A DNA stretch of 64,000 bases, from positions 62,001 through 126,000 of the forward strand of contig NZ_JAWLAR010000003.1 in NCBI RefSeq assembly GCF_041395345.1. Direction: 5' to 3'. Source of the stretch: Dokdonella sp041395345. GTDB taxonomy: Bacteria; Pseudomonadota; Gammaproteobacteria; Xanthomonadales; Rhodanobacteraceae. Positions within the stretch are counted from its first letter, which is position 1; the number at the start of each line of letters is the position of its first letter. Of this stretch, positions 48,245-57,765 are shown piece by piece. The notes under the pieces were generated by a model. The model was given only the letters and a program-made list of their open reading frames with translations, did not search any database and was not told the origin of the DNA. The translations under genes and the position numbers were made by a program.

Positions 48245-48886
48245 TCATTGGGTCGGGGACAAGTTGCCGGGATCAACGCGTGGATTCTTCTCGAACAACA
48301 AGTAGGTCGATACGATGTACTTTGCGTTGGATATCGGTGGCATGCCAGCGTGCTGGTACATCCAGTAGGGCGGAAACATCAGGAGGCGTCCCTTGCGCGC
48401 CTGCACGCCCATGTCCAGATCCATGAAGCGCGTCTCGCCACCTTCTTCAACGTCGTTCAGATACCAGAGAAAGACCATGTAGCGATCACAGCGGTCATAG
48501 ATCGAGTCGAAGTGAGGCTCGAACTGCTCAACCTTGTCGGCGGCATAGCGCTTGATGATGAGATCGGAAGACAAGTGCGTTGGCGGAACCGGCAAGCTGA
48601 CCCCGATTTCCGCATTGTAGCGCTCCAGATATTGATCGATGAGGCTGATGAAATAGCCTTTCATGGCGGGATCGGCGAACTTCGACAGATTGAGCTCTGT
48701 CCACTTGCTGCCATCCAGACCCTTGCGCACGCCCACTCCATTGACCACCTGAGCGTCGCGCATCTGTTCGAACCCTGCGACCAGACCGTCGCAAAGCTCA
48801 ACCGGCAGCACATTGTCGTACCAGCGCACGTAATGGCGCAGATCGACCAGAGGTCGATTCGCGTCGACAGCGGATTCAGACTTCAT
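48245..48886 (-). CDS. 2-oxoglutarate/Fe(II)-dependent oxygenase (prolyl-hydroxylase-like)
   Basis: From ATG 48886 the product has 213 residues. The double-stranded beta-helix motifs are plain: HFD of the iron site in VEQFEPHFDSIYDRCDRYM, the distal His in WMYQHAGMPPISN, and a nearby Lys suited to bind 2-oxoglutarate (AKYIVSTYLLF). Such proteins hydroxylate Pro or other side chains, or small molecules. Its start overlaps the end of the TPR-sulfotransferase by 11 bases, so these two are translationally linked. A longer frame up to 49174 overlaps that gene and is not used. Confidence 0.85.
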   Translation of the reverse strand: MKSESAVDANRPLVDLRHYVRWYDNVLPVELCDGLVAGFEQMRDAQVVNGVGVRKGLDGSKWTELNLSKFADPAMKGYFISLIDQYLERYNAEIGVSLPVPPTHLSSDLIIKRYAADKVEQFEPHFDSIYDRCDRYMVFLWYLNDVEEGGETRFMDLDMGVQARKGRLLMFPPYWMYQHAGMPPISNAKYIVSTYLLFEKNPRVDPGNLSPTQ

Positions 48887-50696
48887 AGCCCCAGTACTCC
48901 AGGATCGGAGCCAGTGTCGGCAACACCGGCTCCAGGTATTTCCGATAGCGTTCCCAGCGGCCCACTGCATCCGCATTGAGACCCTGCACGACCTGGGAAT
49001 AGCTGGGTGTGCCGATGAATCCCCGCGCCCGGGCATGCTCGCTGAACTGGTGCATCGAGGAAACGTCGGAAAGACCGAGAAACTCGCCAATGCGCTGAAG
49101 TTCGGTATCCACGCTCGAAACCAGGTCTTCGTGTCGGCAATAGAGGAGATGCTGCGGGAACAGGCTCGAATCATGGATCCAGCGCGCCGTCAGCCTGAGA
49201 TAGAGATCAGCGAGGCGATCGAGACTCGCGCTTGCGGCAGCCAGCCGGGCATCGCGGAAGTTCTGCATGTAGCTGCTCAGCATCGAATCACAGGGATGCC
49301 GCTGGCAAAAGATCACGGGCGCTTCCGGAAAGATTCGGCGAATCAGCGGTAACGCGAGGAAGTTCAGCGGGTGCTTGTCGACCAGGCGCTTGCCTGGCTT
49401 CCACTCGAGCATTCTCGCTGCCTCGGCCCAATACAGTTCACGCAGGGATGCGCACTCGGAGTCTGTCAGCGCAGACAGATCCTGCGGGTAGTTTCGACCC
49501 CATTCCCGTATCTGCTCGAGCACGCGCTGGAGCATCGGTTGCTCATCGGCCGAGACAAAATCAGGATGCGCCGCCAGCATCTGCTCGAGCAAGGTCGTGC
49601 CTGATCGCGGAAAGCCGACGACAAACACGGGGGACTCCGCCGTGCTCGGGGCATCCCGGGTGGACCACTCGATCGGGCCCTCGATGTTTGATGACGGGTA
49701 GGACAATTCAAGCAAGCCCTTGCCGGCTACCTTGCTCTGCTCTTTTATGGCCTGCTCGGTCAGTTCGCCCTGGTGGGCATGCTGCAATGCGTCCATCGCC
49801 GCGCTGGTGTCGCCGAGCTGGTCGTAGGCTCGGGCCAGGCCGAAATACAGCGATCTCTGGTAGCGCTGCGGCAGCTCAAGCGCCAACGCATCCTGGTAGT
49901 GTTTACGGGCAGATTCGAAATCCTTTCTGCGTACGGCGATGATCGCCAGCGCATTGAGCGTATCCATGCGCGCTTGCTTGTCGGCAATGGTTGCGGGATC
50001 GCGCATGCGCTCGATGAGGGCGGCGGCTTCGTCGATGCGGTTCAGTCGCTCCAGGGCCAGTACGCGTCGTGCCAGGGCGCTCTGGCGGTAGTTGGCGTTC
50101 TGGAATTCGCCTCCGAGCACCGCTTCGCTGGCCTCGTGATCACCGAGCTGGAACAGCAGCCATCCGAGCTCGACCAGCGCTTCTTCGGACGGCCGCGGCC
50201 ACTGTTGCCATTCCTGGATGAGGGCACCAGCCGTATCGTCATCCGCACAGGCCTGGCAGGCAACGCCGGCCCAGATGCGCATGCTGGGCTCGGCACCTTC
50301 CATGTTGCAGGCCGCCACCAGGGCCTCGCGTGCCTTGCTGAATTCACCGAGATTCAGTTGCAGCAAGCCATAGTTCGCGCTGATTCGCGGGCTGGTCGTG
50401 TTCAGCGCAAGAGCACGTTCATAGGATTCACCCGCTGCACGCAGTTTCCCTCGCAGCCGTTGCACGTTGCCGAGATTGTTCCAATGCTGCCAGGTGCCCG
50501 GGTGGTTCCTGGTCAATCCAAGCAGGATGTCATGCGCGGTGTCCAGGTCACCGGCGTTCTGTTCGCTGACCGCAAGCAGCGAGAGAGCGCCCTCTTCCGT
50601 CGGAAAGGAGTGCACCAGCTCGCGCGACATGGTCAGCGCGTCTGCATGCTGACCGGCTTTCATGGCGGCAAGGATGTTTTCTACCAGTTGTTGCAT
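48876..50696 (-). CDS. TPR-repeat sulfotransferase (copy 1)
   Basis: A 606-residue cytosolic protein. Residues about 1-345 are tetratricopeptide repeats (pairs of short helices such as NNLGNVQRLRGKLRAAGESY), which bind protein partners. Residues from about 350 are a sulfotransferase domain: the PAPS loop FVVGFPRSGTTLLEQMLAAH at 358-377 and the second phosphate segment VIFCQRHPCDSMLSSYMQ. TPR-sulfotransferases resemble tyrosylprotein sulfotransferases, so the acceptor could be a protein or peptide; this is inference. It is paralogous to the next gene upstream, with matching C-terminal WERYRKYLEPVLP and WQRYREYLEPVLP. It is followed, with an 11-base overlap, by the 2OG oxygenase. Confidence 0.9.
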   Translation of the reverse strand: MQQLVENILAAMKAGQHADALTMSRELVHSFPTEEGALSLLAVSEQNAGDLDTAHDILLGLTRNHPGTWQHWNNLGNVQRLRGKLRAAGESYERALALNTTSPRISANYGLLQLNLGEFSKAREALVAACNMEGAEPSMRIWAGVACQACADDDTAGALIQEWQQWPRPSEEALVELGWLLFQLGDHEASEAVLGGEFQNANYRQSALARRVLALERLNRIDEAAALIERMRDPATIADKQARMDTLNALAIIAVRRKDFESARKHYQDALALELPQRYQRSLYFGLARAYDQLGDTSAAMDALQHAHQGELTEQAIKEQSKVAGKGLLELSYPSSNIEGPIEWSTRDAPSTAESPVFVVGFPRSGTTLLEQMLAAHPDFVSADEQPMLQRVLEQIREWGRNYPQDLSALTDSECASLRELYWAEAARMLEWKPGKRLVDKHPLNFLALPLIRRIFPEAPVIFCQRHPCDSMLSSYMQNFRDARLAAASASLDRLADLYLRLTARWIHDSSLFPQHLLYCRHEDLVSSVDTELQRIGEFLGLSDVSSMHQFSEHARARGFIGTPSYSQVVQGLNADAVGRWERYRKYLEPVLPTLAPILEYWGYEV

Positions 50697-50814
50697 GGGT
50701 GGATCCTGTTCTAGAGGGTCTTGCGCTGCAGCGCCGATACGATTGTCACGAGAGGGAGCCGATCGTTGGAACCTGGTCTGCTTCCGTGCTCTTGCGAGGT
50801 TGTTGTGCGGTGAC

Positions 50815-50844
50815 GGAAAGCATCGCGGCTGAAGCCGCTCCTAC
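50815..50844. repeat. REP-like element, family A
   Basis: GGAAAGCATCGCGGCTGAAG followed by CCGCTCCTAC; perfect inner stem GCGGCTGAAGCCGC. 114 bases from the next copy. Confidence 0.8.
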
Positions 50845-50928
50845 GATGATTGTGGGGTGCGTTGCTCTCGCAGGAGGTCCTTTCAGGGGCGATGCTTTTT
50901 GTCCGGTGGGAAGTCGCGTTGTCTTGGC

Positions 50929-50958
50929 GGAAAGCATCGCGGCTTGAGCCGCTCCTAT
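50929..50958. repeat. REP-like element, family A
   Basis: GGAAAGCATCGCGGCTTGAG followed by CCGCTCCTAT; one loop base differs from the copy at 50815. Confidence 0.8.
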
Positions 50959-51087
50959 GACGGGCGTGGGGTACGCGACTCTCGACGGAAATCCGTACAG
51001 GCACCACAGCGTTGGACGCGTCCGTGGCGAGGACTCGAGTGTCCGGACAACCGTTGTCGAAGGTGTCCTGATGCAGCGGGCACGCTT

Positions 51088-52917
51088 TCACGATTCATAG
51101 CCCCAGCGCTTCATGGCGGGCTCCAGTGCTGGCAGGACCGGCTCGAGATACTCGCGATAGCGCTGCCAGCGCCCGACGGCCTTCTTGTTCAGGGGCTCGA
51201 CAACCTGCGCATAGCTCGGCGTGCTGATGAACCCCTTGGCGCGGGCATGCTCCTGGAACTTCTCGAGCGCCTTCGCATCCGACAACTCCAGATGTTCGGC
51301 GATGCGCCGGGTCTGGGCGACCACATCTTCGAGCAGGTCTTCGTAGCGCAGTTCGAGCACGGCGGGCTTGAACAATGCGACGTGACGTACCCAGAAATCC
51401 ATGGCGTTGGCATACCCCCTGGAAAGCCTGTCGAGCGTGGAACAGAGCACCTGAAATGCAGGGGCGCGGAAGCTCTGCATGTAGTTGCTCAAGATGACAT
51501 CGCAGGGGTGACGCAGGGCGAGCACGATGCGCGCATTCGGGAAAATGCGGTGGATCATCGGCAAGCGCAGGATGTTCAGCGGATTCTTGTCGACCAGACG
51601 CTCGCCGGGCTTGAGGTCGACCACGTTGCGCACGCAATTCCAATAGGTCTTGCGCAGAGTCTCCAGATCCTCGGCTTCAAGCTTGTCGAGATCTTCCGGA
51701 TACTGGCGCTCACCCGATTCCTGCATCCTGGCGATCACATCCTGCAGGAAGGCGCGTTCATCCATTGAGCGCAGTCCGGGATGCGCATCGAGCATCTGCT
51801 CGAGCAAGGTCGTGCCCGAGCGCGGAAAGCCGACAATGAAAATCGGCGAATCCTGTGCGGATGGAGCGCTCGGATCGACGATCCAGCGTTCGTGCGCGTC
51901 CTTGTTGACCGGGTAGCTGGTAATGCTGAGCGGATTCGAATCGGCAGCCATCAATTCGGGGACCAATTTGGCCGCCTGCGCCATCTGGATGTCATGGGCC
52001 GTGGTCAGAGCCTCCATGGCTCCGGCAACATCCTTCATCGAATCGCAGGCCTTGGCGAGGGCAAACCACGCTGGTGCCTTGGTCGCTTTCTTGCCGGCGC
52101 TTTCGAGCATGCTCCGGTAAAGCGTCACGGCTTCCTGATGTTTTCCGCCGCGCTGGGCCAGAGCCGCTCGCAGGCCGAGCTCTTCCTCTCGATCCTCGGG
52201 TCCGAGCTGCGCGTCAGCCAGCAATGCTTCGGCTTCCTCGATCCGGTTTACACGCTCAAGTTGACTTGCGAGGCGAAGGCGAGCGACCCCTGAGGCTTCG
52301 GGATGCGCCATCAAGTTGCGCAACCTCTGTTCGGCGTCATCCGTGCGTTCGACCTGCATCAGGGCCGTGGCCAGATCCGGCTCGAAGACGTGGCCCAGGT
52401 ACGGCCAATCTTCGCTGCCCTGAAGGAGCTGCTTCGCGGTTTCGGTATCCGCACATTCATGGGCCGCCAGCGCGCCGTAGATGCGTGCTTCGGGCAACCC
52501 CTGATCCAGCTGGAACGCAGCCTGCATCAATTGGCGCGTCTCGACGGCGTCTCCCTGTTGCCAGCGAAGGGTACCGAGACTGGCCAGAGCAGGTGGATCA
52601 TAGGGATTGATCGACAGACCTTGCCGATACTTTTCTTCGGCACCGGCCAGATCACCCGTTTCGCGCAGGCTGGTGCCCAGGTTGTGGTAGTGCGAGGTCT
52701 CTTCAGGTTCAACCTCGGTCAGCTTTCGATAAATGTCTGCCGCCTCCTGAAAGCGGGACAGCATGCTGAGCGAAATGGCGAGCAGGACCAGACCCTGCGA
52801 ATCCGATGGATCCTGATCTGTGCGTGCCCGGGCCGCACGTTCGGCCGCAGCGGCATCCCCCGCCTGGAGCAGGCCGACAATGTCAGCATTGGAGGGTTTG
52901 GGTGTCGGTTCGCTCAT
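51088..52917 (-). CDS. TPR-repeat sulfotransferase (copy 2)
   Basis: Paralogue of the gene at 48876-50696. From ATG 52917 it has 609 residues: about 340 residues of TPR helices (YHNLGTSLRETGDLAGAEEK, ALASLGTLRWQQGD), then the sulfotransferase domain with PAPS loop FIVGFPRSGTTLLEQMLDAH (361-380), VDKNPLNILRLPMIHRIFP and IVLALRHPCDVILSNYM. A frame extension to 53181 is Arg-rich, lacks family similarity and is rejected. It ends at 51088, with the REP-bearing spacer to the next gene. Both copies appear complete. It is located 333 bases downstream of the TonB-dependent receptor gene. Confidence 0.9.
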   Translation of the reverse strand: MSEPTPKPSNADIVGLLQAGDAAAAERAARARTDQDPSDSQGLVLLAISLSMLSRFQEAADIYRKLTEVEPEETSHYHNLGTSLRETGDLAGAEEKYRQGLSINPYDPPALASLGTLRWQQGDAVETRQLMQAAFQLDQGLPEARIYGALAAHECADTETAKQLLQGSEDWPYLGHVFEPDLATALMQVERTDDAEQRLRNLMAHPEASGVARLRLASQLERVNRIEEAEALLADAQLGPEDREEELGLRAALAQRGGKHQEAVTLYRSMLESAGKKATKAPAWFALAKACDSMKDVAGAMEALTTAHDIQMAQAAKLVPELMAADSNPLSITSYPVNKDAHERWIVDPSAPSAQDSPIFIVGFPRSGTTLLEQMLDAHPGLRSMDERAFLQDVIARMQESGERQYPEDLDKLEAEDLETLRKTYWNCVRNVVDLKPGERLVDKNPLNILRLPMIHRIFPNARIVLALRHPCDVILSNYMQSFRAPAFQVLCSTLDRLSRGYANAMDFWVRHVALFKPAVLELRYEDLLEDVVAQTRRIAEHLELSDAKALEKFQEHARAKGFISTPSYAQVVEPLNKKAVGRWQRYREYLEPVLPALEPAMKRWGYES

Positions 52918-53250
52918 GGTGTCGTTCTGCTTCCGATAGTGGTGATGAAGAAGTCTTTCTGGAGCATCAACGCGTTCAAGCGCGATGCCTCGCCGGACGC
53001 CCTGCGCGACTTTGGCTCGAATAAATCGGCTTACGGTAACACGCCCGCCCGATACGCCAAATGCGGCCTGTTGTCGTATTGGCAAGGTCAAGAGCCGTTG
53101 CGCCCGCTCCCTACGCATTCTGCGGCGACGATCGCGGGCCGCACGAAACCCGTGCACGAACCGCTCTGCCTGACTTGACACAATTTGCGCAAAAAAAAAC
53201 CGCGCGGCTTGTGGCCGCGCGGCTAGTTTTAAAGCAGTCGTTCTATGGGA
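52918..53250. other. Intergenic region between TonB receptor and TPR-sulfotransferase copy 2
   Basis: Holds the terminator of the receptor gene (53191-53224) and the leader of the downstream sulfotransferase. The long Arg-rich frame here is not supported. A promoter for the sulfotransferase should lie between 52920 and 53180 but I could not assign one. Confidence 0.5.
53191..53224 (-). terminator. Rho-independent terminator of the TonB-receptor gene
   Basis: Minus strand GCCGCGCGGC-CACAA-GCCGCGCGG then nine T residues: a nearly perfect 9-bp GC stem with a 5-base loop and T run, 27 bases after the receptor stop codon. One of the clearest terminators in the window. Confidence 0.95.
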
Positions 53251-56154
53251 TCAGAACTTGACGGTTGCACGTGCCCAGTAGTAGCGGCCAACGGTGTCAA
53301 AGGTACGGACATCGGTGTTCGCATTGGTCACGTTGTTCTGGAAGTAGATCGGCGGCTGCTTGTCGAACGCATTGTCGATACCGATCTGGAACTGCGTGTT
53401 GATCGCTTCGGCGGTGTAGCCGAAGTTGAAGTTGTGGTACGTGTATGCACCGTAGCTGCACTCGACACCGACGAAGCCACCATCGCACGACAGACCCTGC
53501 GACAGATCAGCACTACCGACGCGGGTGTTGCCGATGAAGCGCATGTGCCAGCCAGCCTCGAACGGACCCATGGACCAGTCGATCGTGCCGAGGGCACGTA
53601 CGCGCGGGAAGTTGCCGAACTGCGCGGTGTAGACACCGGCATTCGAGATGCGCGGAGCGCTCGCATCACCCGGAACCGGCGTGTTGTCGAACTCGTCGAT
53701 GTAGGTGCCCTGGAAGCCGAGGTTGAAGCGACCGATCTGGCGACCGAACGCGTCAAATTCCGGCACGCGGTAGTTGATGCCAAGGTCATAGCCCGAGGTA
53801 TCCAGACGGCCGAGATTCACGACCGGCTCGAGGACCGTATTGATATCGCCATTGGCGAAGCGGCTGATGAACGGGCAGAAGGCGCTGGTGGCATCGTTGT
53901 AGCAGATGTTCAGCACGTTCTGGGCATTGATGACCGTGATCGTGTCATTCAGGTAGATGCGGTAGTAGTCGAGGCTGATCGACAGGCCTTCGGCCCAGCT
54001 CGGATCATAGACCACGCCGAAGTCGAAGCTCTTGCCTGCTTCGGGCTTCAGCGAGAAGCCTGCTGCCACTGCACCGGAGATGACGCCGTTGATCTGGCCG
54101 TTCAGCTGCGGCGGAATGCCGGTAACCGGATCGATGGCGGTTGCGCCCGTCGACGGTCCGCAGGCTCCAATACCCTGCTGCTGACCCGGCAGGTAGCCCA
54201 CGCAGGGATCCTGTGCCGTCGGAGCATCGCTCTGGTTGCCGGCAAACAGTTCGCTGATGTTCGGTGCACGGAAGACTTCGGAGACCGTACCGCGGAACAA
54301 CAGATCCTCGATCGGGCGCCATTCCACTGCGATCTTCGAGTTGGTCGTATTGCCAGCGAGGTTGAACTTCGAGTAGCGGGCACCGAGGGTGACGTTCAGG
54401 GAGTAGGCGAACGGTATGTCACTCAGGATCGGCACGAATGCCTCAGCGTAGAGTTCCTTGGTTTCCAGGTTACCCGACAGCTCGGTGGTGCACGCCGTGC
54501 CGAGATCGCACGTGTTGGTGACCGGGTTGAAGATGATCGTCGAGTCGGCCTTGTTGCGCTGGTAGTCCTTGCGCCACAGGGCACCGACGGCGAGGCTGAC
54601 CGCGCCGGCCGGCAGGTTGAAGAGCTCGCCGTTGGCATTGGCCGTGTACTCACGCGAGATCTGCAGCGTGTTCTGGAACGGGTTGGAACCCGCTGCGCGC
54701 AGCTGTGCGGTCGATTCCGGCGAATCCTGCTCGAAGATATTGAGCGGGACGCAACCCGCGATTGCCGTGCTTGCATCACCCGGAGTCGTTACGCAGGTCG
54801 GCACGCCGTTAACGAGCATGGACGGGCCGAGCGCAGAAGCCAGCTGGGTGAAGTTCAGGTAACCGGTGGTGTAGGAATCCTGGCTCAGGTGGCCATAGTT
54901 CGCATTGACATCCCAACGCCACGAGGTATCACCGAAGTTGCCACGCAGGCCGCCGATGAACTGCGAAGCCTGGGTGTCGAACTGGTTGATACGCTGGCCG
55001 ACACCGGTCAGGCGCTCAAGTACGTTCAAGCCCGTGCCGAAGCCAAGGTCCGTCTGGAACGGATTGTAGATGCTGTCCACGGAGATGGTCACGCCATTGC
55101 CGATCGCATCGAACGGATACGGAGCAATCAGCGAGGACGAGGTCGTGCGGTTCGCGAAGGTCTTGAGGTAGGCCTCGACGTTGTCGGTCAACTTGTAGTT
55201 GGCCAGCGCGAACAGGTTGGTGCGCTCCTGCGGAACGAGGATCACGTTCAGCGGCTGGTAGTTGTAGAAGTCGACCGGACCTTCGGCCGGATTGGTGATG
55301 AAGCAGCGATAGTCGTCGAGCGAGCTGCCGGTCGTGCCATTGATGCGGATGACGCTGTTGCTTGAGCAACCGAACTGCGGGCGAAGAGCGGTCGGCAGGA
55401 TGATGCGGCCGTTCGGTGCACGGCTGGAACCGCCGGCGAACGAGCTGCCGTAGTACAGGTACAGCGCTTCGTTCGAGAAGGCACGCTTGCCTGCCGAGAC
55501 GGCGTCTGTCTTGTTGTAGTTGATACCGGCAACGACGCTGCCGCGATCGGTGGTCTGACCGAAGGTGAAGGAAGCGCCCTGGCGCTCGCCGTCATCGCGG
55601 TCGGAGATGCCGTATTCAGCGGTGAACTCGGCGCCCTGGTAATCCTTGCGCATGATGAAGTTCACAACGCCGGCGATGGCGTCGGAGCCGTAGGTCGACG
55701 ATGCGCCGTTGAGCAGGACTTCAATGCGCTCGATCACGTTGGCCGGGATCGCGTTGATGTCGTTCCTCTGGATGCGCTGACCGTCGATCAGGATCAGGGT
55801 GCGGTTGCTGCCGAGACCGCGCAGCGAGACCGTAGCGGCACCGGTACCACCACCGTTGTTGACCTGCGGGTTGGTCGCGTTACCAGCGATCGACGGCAGT
55901 TCCTGGACGAGGTCACCGACGGTGAGCTTGCCGCTCTTCTGGATCGCCTGACGATCGATCGTGATGATCGGGTTTGCCGTTTCGATGTCGACGCGGCGGA
56001 TGTTAGATCCGGTCACGACGATCGTGTCGAGCCTTTCGCTCGCAGCTTCGTCCTGAGCGAAGACTGCGCCGGAGCTCAATCCGACTACTGCTGTCGTGCC
56101 TGCATACAATGCAAGGCGAACAGCTTTCAAAAGCTCGTTGTTCGTTAATCTCAT
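53251..56154 (-). CDS. TonB-dependent outer-membrane receptor
   Basis: Outer-membrane beta-barrel with internal plug that imports a large or scarce substrate using TonB energy. From ATG 56154 the 967-residue product has a signal peptide (cleavage after AVFA, residue 33), a TonB-box-like segment near LDTIVVTGSNIRR (42-54), a plug domain with ELPSIAGNATNPQ, VSLRGLGSNRTLILIDGQRI and IEVLLNGASSTYGSDAIAGV, and an about 800-residue barrel ending in the terminal Phe (...WARATVKF) expected of barrel proteins. The start has RBS GGAGAG. No substrate can be read from sequence; receptors of this type are abundant in Xanthomonads. A strong terminator follows. Confidence 0.93.
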   Translation of the reverse strand: MRLTNNELLKAVRLALYAGTTAVVGLSSGAVFAQDEAASERLDTIVVTGSNIRRVDIETANPIITIDRQAIQKSGKLTVGDLVQELPSIAGNATNPQVNNGGGTGAATVSLRGLGSNRTLILIDGQRIQRNDINAIPANVIERIEVLLNGASSTYGSDAIAGVVNFIMRKDYQGAEFTAEYGISDRDDGERQGASFTFGQTTDRGSVVAGINYNKTDAVSAGKRAFSNEALYLYYGSSFAGGSSRAPNGRIILPTALRPQFGCSSNSVIRINGTTGSSLDDYRCFITNPAEGPVDFYNYQPLNVILVPQERTNLFALANYKLTDNVEAYLKTFANRTTSSSLIAPYPFDAIGNGVTISVDSIYNPFQTDLGFGTGLNVLERLTGVGQRINQFDTQASQFIGGLRGNFGDTSWRWDVNANYGHLSQDSYTTGYLNFTQLASALGPSMLVNGVPTCVTTPGDASTAIAGCVPLNIFEQDSPESTAQLRAAGSNPFQNTLQISREYTANANGELFNLPAGAVSLAVGALWRKDYQRNKADSTIIFNPVTNTCDLGTACTTELSGNLETKELYAEAFVPILSDIPFAYSLNVTLGARYSKFNLAGNTTNSKIAVEWRPIEDLLFRGTVSEVFRAPNISELFAGNQSDAPTAQDPCVGYLPGQQQGIGACGPSTGATAIDPVTGIPPQLNGQINGVISGAVAAGFSLKPEAGKSFDFGVVYDPSWAEGLSISLDYYRIYLNDTITVINAQNVLNICYNDATSAFCPFISRFANGDINTVLEPVVNLGRLDTSGYDLGINYRVPEFDAFGRQIGRFNLGFQGTYIDEFDNTPVPGDASAPRISNAGVYTAQFGNFPRVRALGTIDWSMGPFEAGWHMRFIGNTRVGSADLSQGLSCDGGFVGVECSYGAYTYHNFNFGYTAEAINTQFQIGIDNAFDKQPPIYFQNNVTNANTDVRTFDTVGRYYWARATVKF

Positions 56155-56715
56155 TACGCTCTCCAACGTTTTTAGAGTGGTGTCACTGGTGACGCGGATT
56201 CGGGACATGTCGCAGATCGGGAATTTTTGGAAATCCTTTCCCTGCTACCAAATAGCCGGAGACGGCCCTTTGGGACCGGCGGCAGTAGCAGGATACTAAC
56301 AACATTCTCACGTTATGGGAATCCCTGACGAAAGACTTAACATCAATGGCCCGATCAAGATATTTCACTTTTGAATCAATGGGTTGCGTTAAATACGAGG
56401 GAAGGCGTATTTCTTTCGTCGAATCAGGCATGCCAGCGGCGGCGGCAGTCGGCACCGCTATCGGGGGGGTGTCGCCGCAAGCATGGATGCCGGGACGCGG
56501 ACCCGGATGAAACGCTACTCCGTTTCATTCGAACAACCGCTGCGCGGCAAATGCCGGATCGGTCCACGTTTCCGGAATGATCGAGAGACGCGGAAAGCGC
56601 GCTTCGAGCCTCTTGATTGAAGGCCGGAGGCCGGGCATCGACTGCACGGATCGAGGAGGGTGTGGAACTTCGGAGAAGAGCCAGGCGGTCGGATGGACCG
56701 AAGCCGGAGGCGGAT
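56155..56715. other. Receptor leader and intergenic region
   Basis: About 560 bases upstream of the TonB receptor gene and downstream of the predicted outer-membrane protein gene, both on the minus strand. A hairpin (CCGGAGACGGCCCTTTGGGA... at about 56253-56280) lies in the receptor leader. A possible -10 TAGTAT and weak -35 TTCCCA are near 56300-56320 on the minus strand, low confidence. Frames here are not convincing genes. Confidence 0.4.
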
Positions 56716-57765
56716 TCAGAGATCCTGGCGATACTGCACGTAGGGCATGCGTGCCTGGGCCGCATCCGATTCGCGCGACGTTGCGGGATCGAGCGGGGCC
56801 GACCAGAGGTTTTGGGCACCCACGGTCACTTCACCCCGCCACGGCGTGCGCCATGACACGCCAAGATCGAGGCCGCTCCAGCGGCGGTTTCCTTCGAAAC
56901 CGGGATCTTCGAAACTGCTGATGCGCCCGACAATGCTTCCACGCAGCGAGCCGCTGCTGATGCCGAGACCCAACGAAGCCTGGTTCAAATCCAGCCCGGC
57001 TCCCGGGAGGCCATACCAGACCGGCGACAGTTCCGCCTGGCTCAATGCCGCAGTCAGATCGATGATCGGCCCCTGGCTCATGCTCCAGGAACCGCGTGCG
57101 CTGAGCGTGCGGCCCGAACTCAGTCGGTAGCCGTCGATGCCGGGCAATTCGAGCAAGGCAAGATCGATCGGATCGCGCACGACCTGCTGCGCAAGCACGG
57201 GCAATGGCGAATCGCCCCCATCCAGCCACGACAATCCAAACGAGAAATCCAGGCCAAGATCTGCGGAAGACGACCAGCCCAGACCGAGGCCTGCGGTTCG
57301 GAGTCCGGAGTTGCTGGCGGACCTGTTCTCTTCGAAGCAGGCCATGGTCAGGCACTCCAGCGCGTCACCCGCGCCGTAGGACAGGGGCATTCCTCCCTGC
57401 CATCCGACGAACATGTCTGCGCGCAGGCCATCCGAGAGACGCATGCGCAAGCCGGCCGAGAAAAGATCGGTCGCATCGACAATGCGCAAGTCGGAGACGC
57501 CCCCGAATGCGGGTGAAGGAGGCAGGGTCGGCGCACCGACACCGCGCGACAAACCCACGATGGCCAGCAGGCGGCCGTCGGGACTTGCCCACAGGGGCAC
57601 CACCTGGCCACCCGCCCCTGCCATGCCCGGATTCACTTCCACCGACAGCAGCCGGTCGAACAGGGGGCGTTGTGCATCAGCCAGGGTTGCAGGCGCAACT
57701 CTCTGTGCTGCCGCGGAAAGCGGCAGCAGTAGAGTCAGCAGCAAGGTGGCAGTACGCAACAACAT
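56716..57765 (-). CDS. Predicted outer-membrane or exported protein, unknown function
   Basis: A 349-residue protein with a clear signal peptide (MLLRTATLLLTLLLPLSAAA, cleavage near 20/21) and a mature part rich in Gly, Ser, Leu and Trp with alternating hydrophobic residues, as in outer-membrane beta-barrels: for example GLGLGWSSSADLGLDFSFGL and GLDLGVSWRTPWRGEVTVGA. No family was recognised. It is on the same strand as the TonB receptor gene but 560 bases away. The function, if any, in relation to the receptor is unknown. The ATG start and signal peptide agree. Confidence 0.7.
   Translation of the reverse strand: MLLRTATLLLTLLLPLSAAAQRVAPATLADAQRPLFDRLLSVEVNPGMAGAGGQVVPLWASPDGRLLAIVGLSRGVGAPTLPPSPAFGGVSDLRIVDATDLFSAGLRMRLSDGLRADMFVGWQGGMPLSYGAGDALECLTMACFEENRSASNSGLRTAGLGLGWSSSADLGLDFSFGLSWLDGGDSPLPVLAQQVVRDPIDLALLELPGIDGYRLSSGRTLSARGSWSMSQGPIIDLTAALSQAELSPVWYGLPGAGLDLNQASLGLGISSGSLRGSIVGRISSFEDPGFEGNRRWSGLDLGVSWRTPWRGEVTVGAQNLWSAPLDPATSRESDAAQARMPYVQYRQDL

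Larger units (their letters stand above)
50697..51087. other. Intergenic region with two REP-like elements
   Basis: The 390 bases between the two TPR-sulfotransferase genes hold two family-A elements (50815-50844, 50929-50958) in the same orientation. Short open frames here translate the repeats. The rest has no recognisable gene. Confidence 0.7.

Noticed and set aside
52918..53181. N-terminal extension of the TPR-sulfotransferase (87 residues)
   Set aside because: Arg-rich, no similarity to the paralogue, and the ATG at 52917 fits the family length.
53245..55365. A 706-residue plus-strand frame
   Set aside because: Exactly antisense to the TonB receptor gene, whose signal peptide, plug and barrel are clear; the antisense product has no recognised feature.
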